Shown here piece after piece: positions 1-7,382 of a stretch of DNA of 18,932 bases (its first letter is position 1; each line of letters opens with the position of its first letter). The notes beneath the pieces were generated by a model that made no database searches, was not told the DNA's origin, and was given only the letters and a program-made list of their open reading frames with translations. This stretch comes from Mesoaciditoga sp964503355 (GTDB lineage: Bacteria > Thermotogota > Thermotogae > Mesoaciditogales > Mesoaciditogaceae). The translations under genes were made by a program, and so were the position numbers. Location of the stretch: NCBI GenBank assembly GCA_964503355.1, contig CAZCZS010000030.1, positions 1 to 18,932 of the forward strand. The letters are read 5' to 3'.

Positions 1-2
1 GA

Positions 3-170
3 TACAGGAACTTTTTTCTTTTTTCAACTTTTACAGCATTTATTGTACGCTATCTTTTCAAAACCATTAGTGTTGGAAATAGACCAAAATCTGTTTGGGT
101 AAATTCAGCAACAAATAAAGTTTACGTTGCCAATGAAGGAGATGGGAGTATCAGTGTCATTTACTGGTAA
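3..170 (+). CDS. C-terminal fragment of a YVTN-type beta-propeller protein (5' end outside window or broken)
   Basis: The frame is open from the window edge to a TAA at 168-170. Its last 35 codons (from about 63) read as one complete propeller blade: a TISVGNRP stretch, then NSATNKVYVAN, then GSISVIYW. This is the classic YVTN repeat pattern of surface or secreted beta-propeller proteins. The first 20 codons are T-rich and encode a Phe/Leu-rich stretch (FFLFSTFTAFIV) that is not blade-like in any of the three plus frames, so the true gene may have been broken near position 55, or the blade may follow a non-repeat segment. Only one blade is visible and propellers need several, so the rest must lie upstream or be lost. 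The function of the full protein is unknown; a cell-envelope role is usual for the family. Confidence 0.6.
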   Translation, partial: YRNFFLFSTFTAFIVRYLFKTISVGNRPKSVWVNSATNKVYVANEGDGSISVIYW

Positions 171-253
171 ATAATGTAGCTGATGTCCCGAATAGACCTA
201 AAATGAAGAAAGAATAACTTGCTGTGATTTAACAGAATTCAAAACATCCTTTC

Positions 254-310
254 AAGGCGCGCTGAGTGAATTGTTGTTCTTCACGAAACGCGTCTTTTCT
301 CTTGTTTTTT
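254..310 (+). terminator. Hairpin with T-rich tail, candidate terminator of the beta-propeller gene
   Basis: AAGGCGCG at 254-261 pairs with CGCGTCTT at 289-296 (eight pairs, one G-T). Inside it GTGAA at 266-270 pairs with TTCAC at 280-284. The right arm runs into TTTTCTCTTG and six further T at 305-310. It lies 84 bases after the propeller stop codon and upstream of the promoter for the pantothenate operon, so it would insulate that operon. The interrupted stem and imperfect T tract keep this a candidate. Confidence 0.5.
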
Positions 311-373
311 AATAGAATGACCATCTTGTTGGTTTGTATCGCGTTTTTGGGAGTGGTTTATTTGTTGAAAAGA

Positions 374-382
374 TGTTATAAT
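374..382 (+). promoter_or_regulatory. Extended -10 promoter of the DUF2520-panB-mscS-birA operon
   Basis: TGTTATAAT is a TG-n-TATAAT extended -10 element with a perfect hexamer at 377-382. No convincing -35 lies 16-18 bases upstream. A start near 389 would leave a leader of only about 14 bases, almost all of it ribosome binding site (AAGGAGGGG at 391-399, start codon at 403). Confidence 0.6.
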
Positions 383-402
383 TTTGAAACAAGGAGGGGA
401 TC

Positions 403-1233
403 ATGCGTTTCGATATCGTCGGTGCGGGAAGAGTTGGAAAGAACTTCGCGAAATTCCTGGCAAACAGCGGTCACGAAATAGGACACGTGGTGAACTCTTC
501 TTTTGAATCGTCAAAGGAAGCGGTGAAGTTCATAGGAAAAGGCGTTCCAGCTTCGATGGAAGAAGTTGGAAATTGTGATGTCATTCTGATAGGAACACCA
601 GATGATGAGATAAGAAACACTTTTTTGGAAATTTTGAAAAATCTGGATGGAGTGAAGGCTGTTGGTCATTTCAGTGGAGCTTATTCTTCTTACCTGTTAC
701 GTGAATGCGATTCGCGGGGAATAGGAAGATTTTCGGTGCACCCGAACGCTTCTTTTGCCGATCCGGATTTCTGGAAGAAGTTCAAAGACGTGTACTTCGT
801 GATCGAGGGAAACGAAAAGGGAAAAGTTTTGATAGCGAATCTGCTCGATTCGTTGAACTTGAAGTACGGCGAAATAGAAAAAGACAAAAAATTGTTTTAT
901 CACTCCGGTGCGGTTTTCGCCTCTAACTTCGTCGTCGCACTTTTAGCAATATCGAGGGAACTTTACGCCGTTTCCGGACTCAACCCAGAATTGGCCCAAA
1001 AGATCTCAACGTATTTGGCCAGGCAGGCGATAGAAAACGTGGAAAAGCTCGGAATAAAAAAGGCGATAACCGGTCCCGTTGCACGTGGAGATATAAGGTT
1101 GGTAAGAGCAGAAGAGATGGTGTTGCAGGATACCTTGCCGGACATAGGAGCGATTTACCACAAATTTGTGAGAATACTCAAGGAGAAGGTGATCGATGGT
1201 GAATTTGAGAAAATTAATGGCGATGAAGAATAA
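403..1233 (+). CDS. Rossmann-fold/DUF2520 oxidoreductase-like protein, candidate ketopantoate reductase
   Basis: A 276-residue protein with an N-terminal NAD(P)-binding fold (GAGRVG at 7-12) and the marks of the DUF2520 C-terminal domain: HPN at 113-115, YHSGAVFASN at 166-175 and TGPVARGD at 223-230. The family resembles ketopantoate reductase and 6-phosphogluconate dehydrogenase-like enzymes, but most members have no assigned reaction. The start has an excellent ribosome binding site (AAGGAGGGG) four bases upstream. The last 38 bases overlap panB, so the two should be translated together. DUF2520 genes recur beside pantothenate genes in other phyla, for example in mycobacteria, and no panE is visible here. 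I therefore infer a role in reducing ketopantoate to pantoate. The fold call is secure; the reaction is a hypothesis. Confidence 0.85.
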   Translation: MRFDIVGAGRVGKNFAKFLANSGHEIGHVVNSSFESSKEAVKFIGKGVPASMEEVGNCDVILIGTPDDEIRNTFLEILKNLDGVKAVGHFSGAYSSYLLRECDSRGIGRFSVHPNASFADPDFWKKFKDVYFVIEGNEKGKVLIANLLDSLNLKYGEIEKDKKLFYHSGAVFASNFVVALLAISRELYAVSGLNPELAQKISTYLARQAIENVEKLGIKKAITGPVARGDIRLVRAEEMVLQDTLPDIGAIYHKFVRILKEKVIDGEFEKINGDEE

Positions 1234-1993
1234 AACCCCGATCACCATGGTAACGGCCTACGATTATTTCAGTGCGAAGGCGTGCGAAGAAGTGGGTATG
1301 GACATGATTCTGGTGGGAGACTCTCTGGGGAATGTCGTTCTCGGTTACGATTCAACACTGAAAGTGGATATGGAAGACGTTATTCGTCATCTTTCAGCGG
1401 TGAGACGTGGAGCTCCGAATTCTTTCATAGTCGCGGATATGCCTTTCATGTCCTACCAGTCTTCTGAAGAAGAGGGAATAAAAAACGCCGGCGCACTTAT
1501 TCGAAACGGAGCGAATGCCGTTAAATTGGAAGGCGGTAAAAGAATAGCCCCTCTCATAAGAAAGCTTGTCGATATCGGCATTCCCGTCATGGGTCATATA
1601 GGCTTGACACCTCAGTCGATCAATCAAATAGGCGGATATCGTGTTCAAGGAAAAGGCGACGATTCCTACAGGATGGTTGAAGAAGCCAAAATTCTGGAGG
1701 AAGCGGGAATCTTTTCTTTAGTGCTTGAACTCACAGTTGAGGAAACGGCAAAAGCCGTAACTCAAGCGTTGTCAATTCCAACGATAGGAATAGGAGCCGG
1801 CAGATATTGCGACGGTCAAGTGTTGGTGTGGCACGATCTGCTTGGAATAAACGATGAAAAGAAGATGAAATTCGTCAAAAGGTACGCGGATCTTTCAACT
1901 CAGATAAAACAGGCTTTGCTTTCCTACGTAAAAGACGTTAAGGAGAGAAAATTTCCGGCTGAAGAGCACGTTTTCAAGGAGGGAAAGGGATGA
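1196..1993 (+). CDS. panB: 3-methyl-2-oxobutanoate hydroxymethyltransferase
   Basis: PanB transfers a hydroxymethyl group from 5,10-methylene-tetrahydrofolate to alpha-ketoisovalerate, giving ketopantoate, the first committed step of pantothenate and CoA synthesis in the cytoplasm. The 265 residues align throughout with the family TIM barrel: TAYDYFSA at 20-27, VGDSLG at 40-45 with metal ligand D42, ADMPFMSY with D81, KLEGG with K110 and E112, GHIGLTPQ at 133-140, general base E178 in LVLEL, and the IGIGAG loop followed by DGQVLVWHDLLG. The start at 1196 gives the usual N-terminal length and follows AAGGAG at 1180-1185, inside the end of the DUF2520 gene. The stop shares ATGA with the next gene, mscS. 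It looks complete and functional. Confidence 0.96.
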   Translation: MVNLRKLMAMKNKTPITMVTAYDYFSAKACEEVGMDMILVGDSLGNVVLGYDSTLKVDMEDVIRHLSAVRRGAPNSFIVADMPFMSYQSSEEEGIKNAGALIRNGANAVKLEGGKRIAPLIRKLVDIGIPVMGHIGLTPQSINQIGGYRVQGKGDDSYRMVEEAKILEEAGIFSLVLELTVEETAKAVTQALSIPTIGIGAGRYCDGQVLVWHDLLGINDEKKMKFVKRYADLSTQIKQALLSYVKDVKERKFPAEEHVFKEGKG

Positions 1994-2889
1994 GCAACTC
2001 CTCCACTTCTGTCATTGCCAATTTCAACACTTTTTTCTTTTCGTATGGAATAAAGATCATAATTTCGGTGATAGTTTTCATCGTAACGTATTATTTTGCA
2101 AAATACACCTTCAAATTGTGGGAAGTCACGGCCAAGAGGATGAAAAGACCTTTAAAGTATCCAAACACGACTTACACATTGGTGAAGGTGACGTTTTTTT
2201 CAATTGCTGGCCTCGTCGTTTTGGGTATATTCAACATAAATCTATGGCCCATCTTGGCGAGTCTTGGCGTTGTCGGTTTGATAGTAGGTCTTGCCCTACA
2301 ACAACCACTTGGTAATTTTTTCAGTGGAATGATGATATTTTTAACCGACGCCGTAAACGAAGGAGATGCTCTGGATATAGACGGAATAAGCGGTGTCGTT
2401 CACGCGACCAAACTCAATCACACGGTAGTGGACACGTGGGATGGCAAGAGAATATACATACCGAACACCACGGTTTGGTCTTCGAAGGTTACCAAATTTT
2501 GGCCCAAAGTCGCCAGAAGAATCGATATGTCAATTGGCATTCCTTACACCGTCGATGCCCAACAATTGTCTAAGATCTCCGGAATATTGGAAAAAGCCCT
2601 CGAAGACGAACCGCTGGTTTACAAGGGAAACAATTATTCCAAGGAAAAGGATTACGGGCCGGTGAGCAACTTCGTGACGTTCAGCGAATTTGGTGATTCC
2701 TCGATAAATTTCGTCGCACATTTTTGGGTTTTACGAAAGGATTATTTTGCCGCCATAGAGAAAGTCGCGGTGGACATTTACAAAGCCTTGAACGAAGCGG
2801 GAATAAGCATGCCGTACAATCAACTGGATGTTCACGTGGATGGTAAACTGGAAACTTTAAACGTTGAAAAGCCGAGGGATGAAGAGTGA
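1990..2889 (+). CDS. MscS-family mechanosensitive ion channel
   Basis: A 299-residue small-conductance mechanosensitive channel homologue of the inner membrane, which opens on hypo-osmotic shock to release solutes. Three hydrophobic segments are visible at about 20-40, 64-82 and 86-117. The third is the Gly/Ala-rich pore helix (LASLGVVGLIVGLALQQPLG, then NFFSG), close to the conserved signature of the family, and it is followed by the beta domain (GDALDIDGISGVV, IYIPN, then SSKVTKFW). The C-terminal alpha/beta domain is present, so the length fits a minimal MscS. The ATG overlaps the panB stop (ATGA), and the gene's own stop overlaps the GTG of birA (GTGA). The link to cofactor genes is positional only. 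Confidence 0.93.
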   Translation: MSNSSTSVIANFNTFFFSYGIKIIISVIVFIVTYYFAKYTFKLWEVTAKRMKRPLKYPNTTYTLVKVTFFSIAGLVVLGIFNINLWPILASLGVVGLIVGLALQQPLGNFFSGMMIFLTDAVNEGDALDIDGISGVVHATKLNHTVVDTWDGKRIYIPNTTVWSSKVTKFWPKVARRIDMSIGIPYTVDAQQLSKISGILEKALEDEPLVYKGNNYSKEKDYGPVSNFVTFSEFGDSSINFVAHFWVLRKDYFAAIEKVAVDIYKALNEAGISMPYNQLDVHVDGKLETLNVEKPRDEE

Positions 2890-3596
2890 GTGAAATTTAC
2901 TCGTACGACGAGGTGACATCTACCAACGATGTTGCCAAGAAGATGATGAACATCCTCAAAAACGGAGATATCGTCTGGGCGGTGTCGCAAACTGCCGGAA
3001 GGGGTAAGGGAGAAAGACGTTGGTATTCACCGCCTGGAGGGTTATGGTTCTCGGTTGTTTACAAACCACAAAAGCTCTGCAAAGATCCGAACATATACAC
3101 GAAAATGGCGTCGGTAGCGGTGATAAGGGTTTTGAAAAAACTCAAGGTGAAAGATATCGGTGTGAAGTGGCCAAACGATATCTATTACAAGAGAAAAAAA
3201 CTCGGCGGAATTCTCACCGAGATCTTCTCAAAGGTTCGCGAACACGCGGTGATAATAGGAATAGGAATAAACGTTAACAACGAAGTACCAGCTGATGTCA
3301 AAAACGCGACTTCTCTTTTTGAGATCACGAACGTTCATTTCAGCATCTCGCAGCTTTTAAGCATGATATCCTCTCAGATGCAGCAACTGTACAACCTTGT
3401 AACTTCCGGAAAGAAAAACGTCATCACCAATCTCTGGCGCAATTCGATGGTGGTGAAAAAAGGTCACACCATAAGAGTTTCGGATTTTTCCGGTCAGGTG
3501 TACGATGCGAAGGTTGTAAAAGTTCTCTCGGACTCTCTTATAGTGGAAAGAGAGGGTATCAGAGAGAGGATACACCCTTCGGAGATATCTTTTTAA
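2886..3596 (+). CDS. birA: Biotin--[acetyl-CoA-carboxylase] ligase, monofunctional
   Basis: This 236-residue enzyme activates biotin to biotinyl-AMP and attaches it to the carboxyl-carrier lysine of biotin-dependent enzymes. Seen directly: TSTND at 11-15, the biotinyl-AMP loop GRGKGERRW at 38-46, KWPND at 94-98, KKLGGIL, and GIGINVN at 125-131. A C-terminal SH3-like domain follows (about residues 190-236). The N-terminal winged-helix of the E. coli repressor-type BirA is absent, so this is a pure ligase without repressor function. The GTG start overlaps the mscS stop. It ends 6 bases from the convergent rpe gene, and I see no clear terminator in between. Confidence 0.93.
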   Translation: MSEIYSYDEVTSTNDVAKKMMNILKNGDIVWAVSQTAGRGKGERRWYSPPGGLWFSVVYKPQKLCKDPNIYTKMASVAVIRVLKKLKVKDIGVKWPNDIYYKRKKLGGILTEIFSKVREHAVIIGIGINVNNEVPADVKNATSLFEITNVHFSISQLLSMISSQMQQLYNLVTSGKKNVITNLWRNSMVVKKGHTIRVSDFSGQVYDAKVVKVLSDSLIVEREGIRERIHPSEISF

Positions 3597-3602
3597 ATGA
3601 TG

Positions 3603-4259
3603 TTAAGATGGAAACTCCTTGAGCTTTTCAACGGCGCGAGCCGGATTTTCGGAGTTGAAGATGTAACTGCCAGCGACTAGGATATCCGCTCCCGCTTTTA
3701 GGGTAAGTAGATAAGTTTCCTCATTTATTCCGCCATCCACTTCTATTTGAAATGTCAATCCCCTTTTCTTTCTGTATTCATCCAACTCTTTTATCTTGTT
3801 TAGAGCGTTTGGAATGAATTTCTGACCCCCAAATCCTGGATTCACGCTCATGATGAGTACTCCGTCCACATCCACCAAAATCTCTTTCAGGCATTCAACG
3901 GGTGTGTGGGGGTTCAATGCCACGAAGGCTTTTGTTTCCCTTTCTTTTATCCTTTGTATGAGCCTGTGAAGATGATAAGTTGACTCGTAATGAACGGTGA
4001 CCATCTCGGAAAACTCACAAAAATCGTCCACAAAATCTTCCGGTCGTTCAACCATGAGATGAGAATCCAACTTGACTTTTGTTATTCTTTTCAAAGCCCT
4101 TCCCATTTCAACACCGAAGGTCAGATTCGGCACGAAATGTCCATCCATGACATCCAGATGGATGTAATCGGCCACCTTTTCCACCTTTTTGACATCGCTT
4201 TCGAAGTTCGCAAAATTGGCGGAAAGGAGCGATGGAGCCACAAATACTTTTTTCGTCAA
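3603..4259 (-). CDS. rpe: Ribulose-phosphate 3-epimerase
   Basis: Rpe interconverts D-ribulose 5-phosphate and D-xylulose 5-phosphate in the pentose phosphate pathway. The 218 residues contain the full set of family motifs: APSLLSANF at 8-16, HLDVMDGHFVPNLTFG at 34-49 with metal ligands H34 and D36, SHLMVE at 66-71 with H67, MSVNPGFGGQKF at 137-148, and VDGGIN at 174-179 with the catalytic D175. The start codon is TTG, preceded by GAGGGG. It shares TTGA with the rsgA stop, so rpe is the last, coupled gene of the ribosome-maturation operon. The order rsgA-rpe is the same as in Bacillus (cpgA-rpe). Confidence 0.96.
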   Translation of the reverse strand: MTKKVFVAPSLLSANFANFESDVKKVEKVADYIHLDVMDGHFVPNLTFGVEMGRALKRITKVKLDSHLMVERPEDFVDDFCEFSEMVTVHYESTYHLHRLIQRIKERETKAFVALNPHTPVECLKEILVDVDGVLIMSVNPGFGGQKFIPNALNKIKELDEYRKKRGLTFQIEVDGGINEETYLLTLKAGADILVAGSYIFNSENPARAVEKLKEFPS

Positions 4260-5125
4260 CTGTTTTTCCCCTCGCTTTCGTGTAAAATGTCTATGTAACT
4301 TTCATAGCGACTTCGAGCTATTTCTCCATTTTCTACCAATTCTTTCACATGACAACCCGGCTCCGCGTCGTGAACACAATTGTCAAAGAGACACGCAAAA
4401 GAAGCCGCCCTTATTTCAGGAAATAGTTCTTGAACTCTTAAAGGTTCGATTTCTTGAAAGTTCATCGTTATGAAACCAGGTGTATCGACGACGAATCCAC
4501 CATTTTTCAATTCCATAAGCGAAGCGGATGTCGTGGTATGCCTTCCCATATTCGTCGCTTGCGAAACGGAACCGGTTTTCAAATCCGTTTTCAAAATGGA
4601 ATTCAACAGCGACGATTTTCCCACGCCGGACGGTCCAGCGAAGACGGATATGTGATCTTTCAACAACGCTTCAAGTTCGTCTATTCCAATCATTTTACTG
4701 GCGCTTGTCAGCACAGTTTCGTAGGATTTGTATATGAATTTGAACTTTTCTATTTCTTCGGCGCTCGTTACGTCTATTTTGTTTAAAGCCAATACGATGT
4801 TAACATTTGAAAGTTCAACACCGGCCAATATTCTATCCGTCATCGACCACTGGACGTACGGTTGAGATCTCGTGATCACCACAACAACCGTATCCACGTT
4901 GGAAACGCGTGGTCTTTTCAAAGTGATGGTACGAGGGAGTATGTTTTCAATGCGACCTCTGTCGTGTGAAATGATGTATTCCACCCTGTCTCCAACCATG
5001 GGCTTTACTTTGGACAATTTGAGCCTCCCACGTAACGTGCACAAGGTGGTTAAATCCTCGCTTTCATCTTTTACAACGGCAAAATTCGAATGAAATTTGG
5101 TTATTATTCCCTTTCTCAAGCTCAA
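4256..5125 (-). CDS. rsgA: Ribosome small-subunit biogenesis GTPase RsgA
   Basis: RsgA is a circularly permuted GTPase that helps late 30S assembly. Numbering from the chosen start: an N-terminal OB fold (about 1-65), G4 NKID at 115-118, G1 GPSGVGKS at 164-171, G3 DTPG at 214-217, in permuted order, then the zinc knuckle C245, C250, H252, C258. I chose the TTG at 5125 because AAGGAG lies six bases upstream, TTGA overlaps the rlmN stop exactly, and it gives the short N-terminus normal for the family (SLRKGIITKFHSN); a GTG at 5152 in the same frame would add nine residues that overlap rlmN. It is coupled downstream to rpe through another TTGA. Confidence 0.94.
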   Translation of the reverse strand: MSLRKGIITKFHSNFAVVKDESEDLTTLCTLRGRLKLSKVKPMVGDRVEYIISHDRGRIENILPRTITLKRPRVSNVDTVVVVITRSQPYVQWSMTDRILAGVELSNVNIVLALNKIDVTSAEEIEKFKFIYKSYETVLTSASKMIGIDELEALLKDHISVFAGPSGVGKSSLLNSILKTDLKTGSVSQATNMGRHTTTSASLMELKNGGFVVDTPGFITMNFQEIEPLRVQELFPEIRAASFACLFDNCVHDAEPGCHVKELVENGEIARSRYESYIDILHESEGKNS

Positions 5126-6138
5126 AGCATTCTCCTTCTTAGCTGACCGCACGCCGCGTCTATATCCGCGCCTTTTTCAGCCCTGATGACGGCTTCCAAT
5201 CCGTGAGATTTCAAAAACGATTCGAACTCTTTGGCTTTTTTAGGTGGTGTTCTCTTGAACTCACTTTGCGTGTCGTTGTATGGAATGAGGTTGATGTTAC
5301 ACTTCACGTCTTTTACGAGTTCTATGAGTTTCTTCGCATCTTCGACGGAATCGTTAAAACCATCGAAGAGAATGTATTCGAAGGTCACGCGTTTCGATTT
5401 GATCGCCTGATAGTCTTTTACGGCGTTCATCAAAACGTTCAAGGGATATTTTTGATTTATCGGCATTATCATAGAGCGTTTTTCGTCCGTTGGAGCGTGA
5501 AGGGAAACGGATAAAACGATATCCAAGGATTCGTTGGCGAGTTTTTCTATACCTTCCACAACACCGGCCGTGGAAATGGTTATCCTTCTTTGACTTATCT
5601 TCAAAGCCTTTGGATCTACCATAACCCTTATGGCCCTCATAACTTCTTCGTAATTGAGCATGGGTTCTCCCATTCCCATAAAGACGACGTTTCCTATACG
5701 TTCCTTTTCGCTTCTTTCCATTCCCAATATCTGAGCGAGTATTTCTCCATATGTGAGATTTCTAAGAAAGCCGGATTTTCCCGTCGCGCAGAATTTGCAA
5801 CCCAGCGCACAGCCAACTTGCGAAGAAATGCAAGCGCTTGTTCTATCCGGATACCTCAAAAGCACGGATTCAACGGTGCTACCGTCTTCGTATCTCCACA
5901 AAAATTTCACGGTTCCATCTTTGGACTTCACTTTTGTTATGAGTTCCGGAAAGTTTAAAGAGAATTTCCTTGAGAGCTCTTCTCTCAACTTCTTGGACAA
6001 ATTCGTCATAACGGCGAAGCTGGTGGCTTTTTTCTTGTATATCCAATCGAAAACTTGATTTGCCCTGTACTTTTCCAACCGTTCATGTTCGAATTTCGTC
6101 TGTAATTCTTTGTAATCGTAATCCAAAACGTTTTCCAT
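5122..6138 (-). CDS. rlmN: Dual-specificity 23S rRNA (A2503-C2) / tRNA (A37-C2) methyltransferase RlmN
   Basis: RlmN is a radical-SAM enzyme that methylates C2 of A2503 in 23S rRNA and of A37 in some tRNAs. The 338-residue protein has the iron-sulfur motif C110-x3-C114-x2-C117 (GCALGCKFCATG), the GMGEPMLNYE loop, SVSLHAP, and the C-terminal methyl-accepting cysteine C330 in AACGQL, which separates RlmN from unrelated radical-SAM enzymes. An N-terminal domain (about 1-85) typical of the family precedes the barrel. A weak ribosome binding site (AAGGGTGTGATC) precedes the ATG, 14 bases after the rsmB stop. The stop lies inside the start of rsgA. Confidence 0.96.
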   Translation of the reverse strand: MENVLDYDYKELQTKFEHERLEKYRANQVFDWIYKKKATSFAVMTNLSKKLREELSRKFSLNFPELITKVKSKDGTVKFLWRYEDGSTVESVLLRYPDRTSACISSQVGCALGCKFCATGKSGFLRNLTYGEILAQILGMERSEKERIGNVVFMGMGEPMLNYEEVMRAIRVMVDPKALKISQRRITISTAGVVEGIEKLANESLDIVLSVSLHAPTDEKRSMIMPINQKYPLNVLMNAVKDYQAIKSKRVTFEYILFDGFNDSVEDAKKLIELVKDVKCNINLIPYNDTQSEFKRTPPKKAKEFESFLKSHGLEAVIRAEKGADIDAACGQLRRRML

Positions 6139-6152
6139 TCTCGATCACACCC

Positions 6153-7382
6153 TTACAATTTCACTATCTTGGATATGTAAAATCCTTCCATGTACTCAAG
6201 CAATTGAACTCCGAAACCGTTGAAACCGAAATCGTAACGCCCGTCAAAAGGATCCACAACTTTGGCGTCGTCATGAAAATTCACGAAAGACTTGATGACG
6301 TCGTCCGTTTCAGCTTTTGTAACGGTGCACACGGAATACACGAGCGTTCCGCCTCTTTTCAATTTATCCCATACCTTTTCCATCATTTCAAGTTGAAGTC
6401 GGGATTTTTCTTTCACGTCTGACTCTTTCAATCTCAATAGGACATCCGGGTGTTTTCCAACCGTTCCCAACGCGCTACATGGGGCGTCCAAAAGGATCTT
6501 ATCGAATGTCATGTCGTCAAAATCATCTTTGACGAGGTCAAAAGCCAAGATCTTCTTCGGCATCAACTTCATTCTTTTGAAATTGGATAAAGCCACCGCA
6601 CGTTTGTCATCGTTCACATCGTTGTAGAACGTCTCGGATTCCGGAGAAATTTGCACGATATGAGAAGTTTTCGTACCAACTCCACCGCACGCATCCAAGA
6701 TCTTTTCGTGCGCTTGAGGCGAAATGGCGACCGCCACCATCTGTGATGATTCATCTTGAAAAGTGAAGGCTCCCTTTTCGAAGAGCTCACCTTTGAGATT
6801 CGTTCCATTTGAACATTTCAAACCCCATTTGGAATAGCTCATTTCCGTGCATCTTAACGGAGATAATTTTTCTTTTAACTCTTTTCTCGACATTCGGACA
6901 CTTCTCAAAGAAAGGGTATGAGAAATGGAACTTTGTAAGAAGATATCGAAATTCTTTCCCAAATCCTTTTTCAACATTTCGAAGAGCCAATTCGGTAATG
7001 CGGCGTTTTTTTTCATGTCGAACGTCCTGGTTCGTGAAACTTCTCTTAAAATGGCGTTTACCAATCCCTTGAACTTCTTTGGAGTTAAGTTCGTGTATTC
7101 GTTCACCGTTGCGTATGAAGGAATACGCAAAAATTCGATCTCGTATATTCCCAACCTGAGTATATCCTTAATTTTCTCGGGGGTTTTAGAGGGTTTTTTT
7201 AGAAGTTTCTCAATCGTATCGTCTATGTACGGAAGAAATCTCACACTACCGTACACGATTTTGCGTACAAGATTTCTATCCCTTTCATTCAACACATCCG
7301 AGATCTTCCATACAGAAGGAGAAAAGAAGGATCTTCTCACTCCTTCTTCAAATATCTTGAGTGCTATTTCTCTTGTCTTCAC
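6153..7382 (-). CDS. rsmB: 16S rRNA (cytosine-C5)-methyltransferase RsmB
   Basis: RsmB makes m5C967 in 16S rRNA. From the chosen GTG the protein has 409 residues: a NusB-like RNA-binding domain (about 1-125), then the SAM-dependent domain with FQDESSQ at 209-215, the SAM loop at 230-241, the motif IV cysteine in DAPCSALG (C302) and the motif VI cysteine in YSVCTV (C352). Both catalytic cysteines are present. The SAM loop is DACGGVGTKTSH rather than the usual D-x-C-A-A-P-G-G-K-T, which is unusual. The frame stays open 97 codons further upstream, but that part is only the metallopeptidase gene read out of frame. GTG at 7382 has GGAG before it and shares GTGA with the metallopeptidase stop. Confidence 0.93.
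   Translation of the reverse strand: MKTREIALKIFEEGVRRSFFSPSVWKISDVLNERDRNLVRKIVYGSVRFLPYIDDTIEKLLKKPSKTPEKIKDILRLGIYEIEFLRIPSYATVNEYTNLTPKKFKGLVNAILREVSRTRTFDMKKNAALPNWLFEMLKKDLGKNFDIFLQSSISHTLSLRSVRMSRKELKEKLSPLRCTEMSYSKWGLKCSNGTNLKGELFEKGAFTFQDESSQMVAVAISPQAHEKILDACGGVGTKTSHIVQISPESETFYNDVNDDKRAVALSNFKRMKLMPKKILAFDLVKDDFDDMTFDKILLDAPCSALGTVGKHPDVLLRLKESDVKEKSRLQLEMMEKVWDKLKRGGTLVYSVCTVTKAETDDVIKSFVNFHDDAKVVDPFDGRYDFGFNGFGVQLLEYMEGFYISKIVKL

Noticed and set aside
266..481. 71-codon plus-strand ORF with a hydrophobic stretch, ahead of the DUF2520 gene
   Set aside because: It starts inside the terminator-like hairpin, has no ribosome site, runs through the promoter and deep into the DUF2520 gene in another frame.
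3540..3602. Possible terminator at the convergent birA/rpe junction (GTATC/GATAC with a later T run)
   Set aside because: The stem is short, the T run is about 20 bases away and the whole lies within birA coding sequence.
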